A DNA stretch of 64,000 nt. Source: Plecoglossus altivelis. Taxonomy: Eukaryota > Chordata > Actinopteri > Osmeriformes > Plecoglossidae. The notes beneath the pieces were generated by a model, which saw only the letters and a program-made list of their open reading frames with translations, made no database searches and was not told where the DNA came from. The stretch covers positions 11,864,152 through 11,928,151 of the forward strand of contig BROE01000001.1 of assembly GCA_036571765.1 (NCBI GenBank). The letters are read 5' to 3'. Both the position numbers and the translations under genes were made by a program. This document shows, in pieces, positions 59,990-64,000 of the stretch. The first letter of the stretch is position 1, and each line of letters opens with the position of its first letter.

Positions 59990-60622
59990 CTTTACCACCC
60001 AACCCCACCACTCCCCTTTGCACCCGACCCCCTATTGACCCTCCACTGCACACCTGACCCCCCCACTACACCCCTGAACCCCTATTGCACACCTGACCTC
60101 CACTGCACACCTGACTTTCCACTGCACACCTGACCCCTCAGTCTCCACTGACCCCTCACTCCCCACTGATCCCCACTGACCCCCCAGTCCCCACTGACCC
60201 CCACTGACCCCCCAGTCCCCACTGACCCCCCACTCCCCACCTAACGCCCCTCGCTCCCCACTGACCCCCTCACTCCCCACTGACCCCCCACTCCCCACTG
60301 ACCCCCCACTGACCCCCCCGTCCCCACTGACCCCCCACTCCCACTGACCCCCCAGTCCCCACTGACCCTACTGCCCACTGACCCCCCACTCCCACCTAAC
60401 GCCCCTCGCTCCTACTGACCCCCCCACTCCCGACTGACCCCCAGAGCCACTGACCCCCCAGTCCCCACTGACCCCCCACTCCCCACTGACCCCCCAGTCC
60501 CCACTGACCCCCACCCCACTGACCCCCCAGAGCCACTGACCCCTCACTCCCCACCTAACGCCCCTTGCTCCCCACTGATCCCCCACTCCCCACCTAACGC
60601 CCCTTGCTCCTCACCCACCCTG
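59990..60622 (-). repeat. C-rich CCCCACTGACC minisatellite (G-rich on minus strand)
   Basis: About 600 bp of variable units built from CCCACTGACCCC, CCCAGTCCCCACTG and CCCACTCCCC. The minus strand has regularly spaced runs of four to six G. Confidence 0.95.
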
Positions 60623-61204
60623 AGGCGTCCCCCTGCTGCCTGACTCTGGTCTGAGTCTTCATTTTACCAGCGGAAAAGGAAGCTGAGCATTTAGGTGTCT
60701 TAACCGCGGCCTAAAGTGCTAACAAGGGATTAGTGAGGTAAATGTTGAAAGAGGTTTAGCCTCCATGCTTAGGCCACTACTCTTGGAGTAATTACACTTC
60801 AGTCCGGGGTCCGACGAGCAGTTGGACAGGAGATCACAGTGATGTCAGGAAAGGGAGGGCTTAACTGAGGAGATAAAGTCAGCTAATAGAGATGAAATCA
60901 ATCTGTATTTAAAGGTCTTTTTTGGTTAAGGCTGTTGGCACTGTGTGTTTGTACAGTTGGTAGTCAAAGGAAAGCCAATCGGTACAACAGAACAGTTGGG
61001 AAAGTTGGACAGAGAGTGGAACAACCTAAGTGTCAGTCAAGGTTTTCTCTTCAGCGTTGAATTCGTTTTATATTCAGCTTTTGTTTTTTGCTGACTTGGG
61101 GTCAAGAGGTTTGCTTTGACAGGAAGCTGAAGGTGAGTCCAATAAACTTCAATCTCCTCTTGCATGCATCATTTCATTGCGTTTAACTGGTTGTCAGGCT
61201 TGAG

Positions 61205-61205
<1 letters not shown>

Positions 61206-61249
<44 letters not shown>

Positions 61250-61285
61250 GCTGGCTGGCTGGTAGATTGGTTGGTTAGTTGGTTG
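61206..61285. repeat. (GGCT)n microsatellite
   Basis: Tandem GGCTGGCTGGCT followed by GGTTGGTTA variants. Confidence 0.95.
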
Positions 61286-61289
61286 GTTC

Positions 61290-64000
61290 ATTCATACAAA
61301 ATTTGGATGCAACACTTTGATGCATTATTTCTGGGTCCCTTTAAACCCCATTGAGTGTATGTGATTTCTCTGGCACAGGAAGAAGTTAGAACATGTCAAA
61401 TAGAGGGGAAGAAACTGTCTGAATAATCAGTCATGGATCACGATGGTCATTATGCATTCAGACCATTTTGCTCCTCTTGTTATGAAACCTTTTATATTTT
61501 GAAAATTAATTGGCTGTGTCTTTAATGTTTAAATGAGTAGATCCTGCTTCAGGAAAGCAGCGTATATTTTCCTTTATCCCACGTATACATCCTATTTCTT
61601 TAAAAACATAATAGTCAAAACAAATGAGAAGAGATTGTGTACTAGTACAACTACTTTACAATACAAGTACAGGAATTATATCTCTATGATTAAACAGTTA
61701 ACCAGGCACATGATAAAAAATATATACATGTTAAATACACAGAAATAACACAAAGATCTGGCATTGGGTGTTAATAATAACTGCAATATTTAGGTTTTGA
61801 TTGTATTTTTCTAAATGATTATACAAATGGTCAACCAGACGCGACACCTTGCCTGCCAACAATGCATTATTCGATTTATTGGAACATGAAAGTTGCTAAA
61901 AAACCGTTGTCTCAGAAAGAGTAGCATTAGTGTGTTGCGAAGGGGAGGATTATATCGGGCTAGACAATTCCTCTGAATGTCGGTTATGACCTTAAGGCTT
62001 CATGTTCTGCAAGTCGTCAGCAATTTTCCCTTAATTCATTCTGTAATAAGATTAACCAGGCAGGCCGCAAATCCGTGTAGTCCAATCCGTTATGCGATGT
62101 CTGTCGATATGGTGTTCATTCGTGGTGAGAGCACTTTCAGATGCTGAAACCACATATTTCATTTACATTCATTCAATTGCGTTCCTACCTGAAAACCTTT
62201 GACCTTTTACCACTATAAAAGTTCAAAGTGTACTAAGAAATGGTTTAACAATCCACGTTTGTGTAATTAGATCTTAGTTTGAAGGCAAGTATAAAAGTGA
62301 GCAACTGACAACAAATAACTCCAAGAACATTTTGTTCCGTGAACTTTTAAAACTACAAGGCCGCTGTAATACGTCGGTCAACTATATCTAAGGAAAAACT
62401 CAATTTCAAACATTACGATTGGAGACATTTTGATGATTCACAGATGTTTTTAGGTTCAATGGAAGCCCAGGACGCTGATAGGAAAATCCTTTCAGGCAGT
62501 GTCAGGTTTGTGCAAGCCCCACTCGTCTTGCTTCTAGGATTCATTCGAATTTGACTTCTTTTCAATCTAAACACTCACAAAACGATATCCTTTGCATCTT
62601 TGGACAGTGCCTCGCAGATTCAAATTGTTTTGTTGGAATGGATTGTGTAACTCAACGCTTTTTGAAGAACGTGTGATCTGATCGATTTAGCTCGTTCTAA
62701 TTCCTTTACACAAGACAAAACAGGAACACGGCATTTAATCACATCTGTCGGCTTTATAAGAGACAAATCATTATTCATAGTATTCATTGAAATCGTTCAA
62801 ATATGTATTTACGTATATCAAGATACAAACTTTCAATACAGGCCACTTTGCTTGCTTTGATATCTCCAACAAACTATTAGACGATGCAAGCATGAGACGC
62901 ACCCATCTGTTTCTCAAATTTTCTACCATAGATCTTCTTACTGTGTCTGATGCCAACGTATTTGCTGACAGCAGTGTTGTGACATTGGTGACATGCTGGG
63001 TGTTTGCGTGCACCACATATTTTAACATAAACCGATTGCGTCCCAGATTTATCCGCAAGGTGTTTTTAGGACATCTCTGGGGCTAATGGAGGCTAATAGG
63101 ATTAGCACTTAGGGTGCATTGTCCATGATGCTTACAGGCAAGGTTTGCTGAGGGTAAAACTCTAAACGCCCAGATTACCTCCAACACATCCCTTTAAAGT
63201 GCTGTATAGCCAGGACTTAGCTAATAGGATCCTGAGGTAGGCTTGGGAGGTGGGATGGGGTGGGAAGGCCAGCAGGCCCAAACATACACGGGTCAGCAGA
63301 TGTTACAGGCAGACTGCTGGACTAACAGAAGGATTACAGGCCTTGGATTAGATTGGTTTCTAAGGAGAACTTTAGGGTACTGTGGATAATGCTCCAAGGC
63401 TAGCGCAAATCTTATGGCCGTCTTTGGGATGGAGGTGAGGGGGGAGGGCAGGTGTGGGCGGGAGGAAGACGTTGCTAAAGTAGACACATTCCTACCCTGT
63501 TTAAACGTGAGGTTTGATTGACACCGGATTATTAGACGCAGATTACCCATCCTGGATTATTTTCCATATTGTCAAGGGATTTACCGAGTGTAAAGATCTA
63601 GCTGGAAGTATCTATTATATGTGTGTAATTATGTCGCAATCGATGACGATGCCATAGGAAATCGTATGTGGAATGTGTGCTGCATTCCAGTCAGGTGGAC
63701 TGTTCATGTGTAGGATTTACTACTTCTAATTCATAAAACGATGAAACAAACAGTTAAATTGCAGGGATATTAATAGCGAGTCTTAGCGCCTGTCTTTACT
63801 GTAATGGCCACGCTGCAGTCTAGAACAAGGGCGCCATCTGTTGGTCACATGTAAAAACAACTAGCCTTTTAAATATACCTTCAGGAAGCGTCCCCAACTT
63901 CCAGGCGTCGCATTAAACGTGTTTCATGCAGACAGCATCTTTACCGCTTGGTTGTCCCTCCTCTAGACAGGTTTTCTGGAAGAGACGGATCGTGTCATGA
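61290..64000. other. Gene-free DNA at right edge
   Basis: I see no exon, RNA gene or repeat family beyond a CTCF-like motif at 63831-63845. The frames at 62771-63086 overlap on both strands and look random. Confidence 0.5.
63831..63845 (-). promoter_or_regulatory. CTCF-like motif
   Basis: The minus strand reads CCAACAGATGGCGC, a CTCF-like core near the right edge. Confidence 0.35.

Noticed and set aside
60032..60586. Gly/Val/Ser-rich minus-strand frames
   Set aside because: Translations of the C-rich minisatellite.

Overview
This is a stretch of a teleost (ray-finned fish) nuclear genome. Genes are split into short exons with GT-AG introns, CA/GT, GA and longer tandem repeats are dense, and one gene belongs to the actinodin family, known only from fishes. 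Species cannot be read from the sequence. I recognised genes from remembered family sequence and checked every exon join for reading phase; no database search was run.

Layout: (1) 1-8,900, minus strand: lrrcc1 (leucine-rich repeat and coiled-coil centrosomal protein), 16 coding exons, cut off by the left edge before its C-terminus. (2) 8,900-13,500: a probable two-way promoter, a possible two-exon microprotein, a dispersed repeat, and a single-exon plus-strand ORF built of 23-residue STPR-type repeats. (3) 13,562 to about 31,800, minus strand: ralyl (hnRNP C/RALY-like RNA-binding protein), six coding exons, a candidate internal first exon and a candidate 5' UTR exon. lrrcc1 and RALYL are also neighbours in human, which supports both names. 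(4) 31,800-42,470: no recognisable gene; several minisatellites. (5) 42,478-45,812, minus strand: an actinodin gene (fin-fold actinotrichia protein), four coding exons. (6) 50,870-57,670: an apolipoprotein D-like lipocalin cluster of two minus-strand genes, a decayed exon relic and one plus-strand gene. (7) 57,700-64,000: no recognisable gene; a C-rich minisatellite and a GGCT repeat.

The left half holds widely expressed or neuronal cell-biology genes (centriole, RNA binding). The right half holds secreted proteins: a fin structural protein next to lipid-binding lipocalins. The most unusual features are a minisatellite that copied the 5' splice site of an lrrcc1 exon about 15 times, the STPR-repeat ORF, an in-frame alternative ralyl first exon that would remove the RRM, an exact 398-bp direct duplication, and the shared promoter architecture and relic exon of the apoD cluster.
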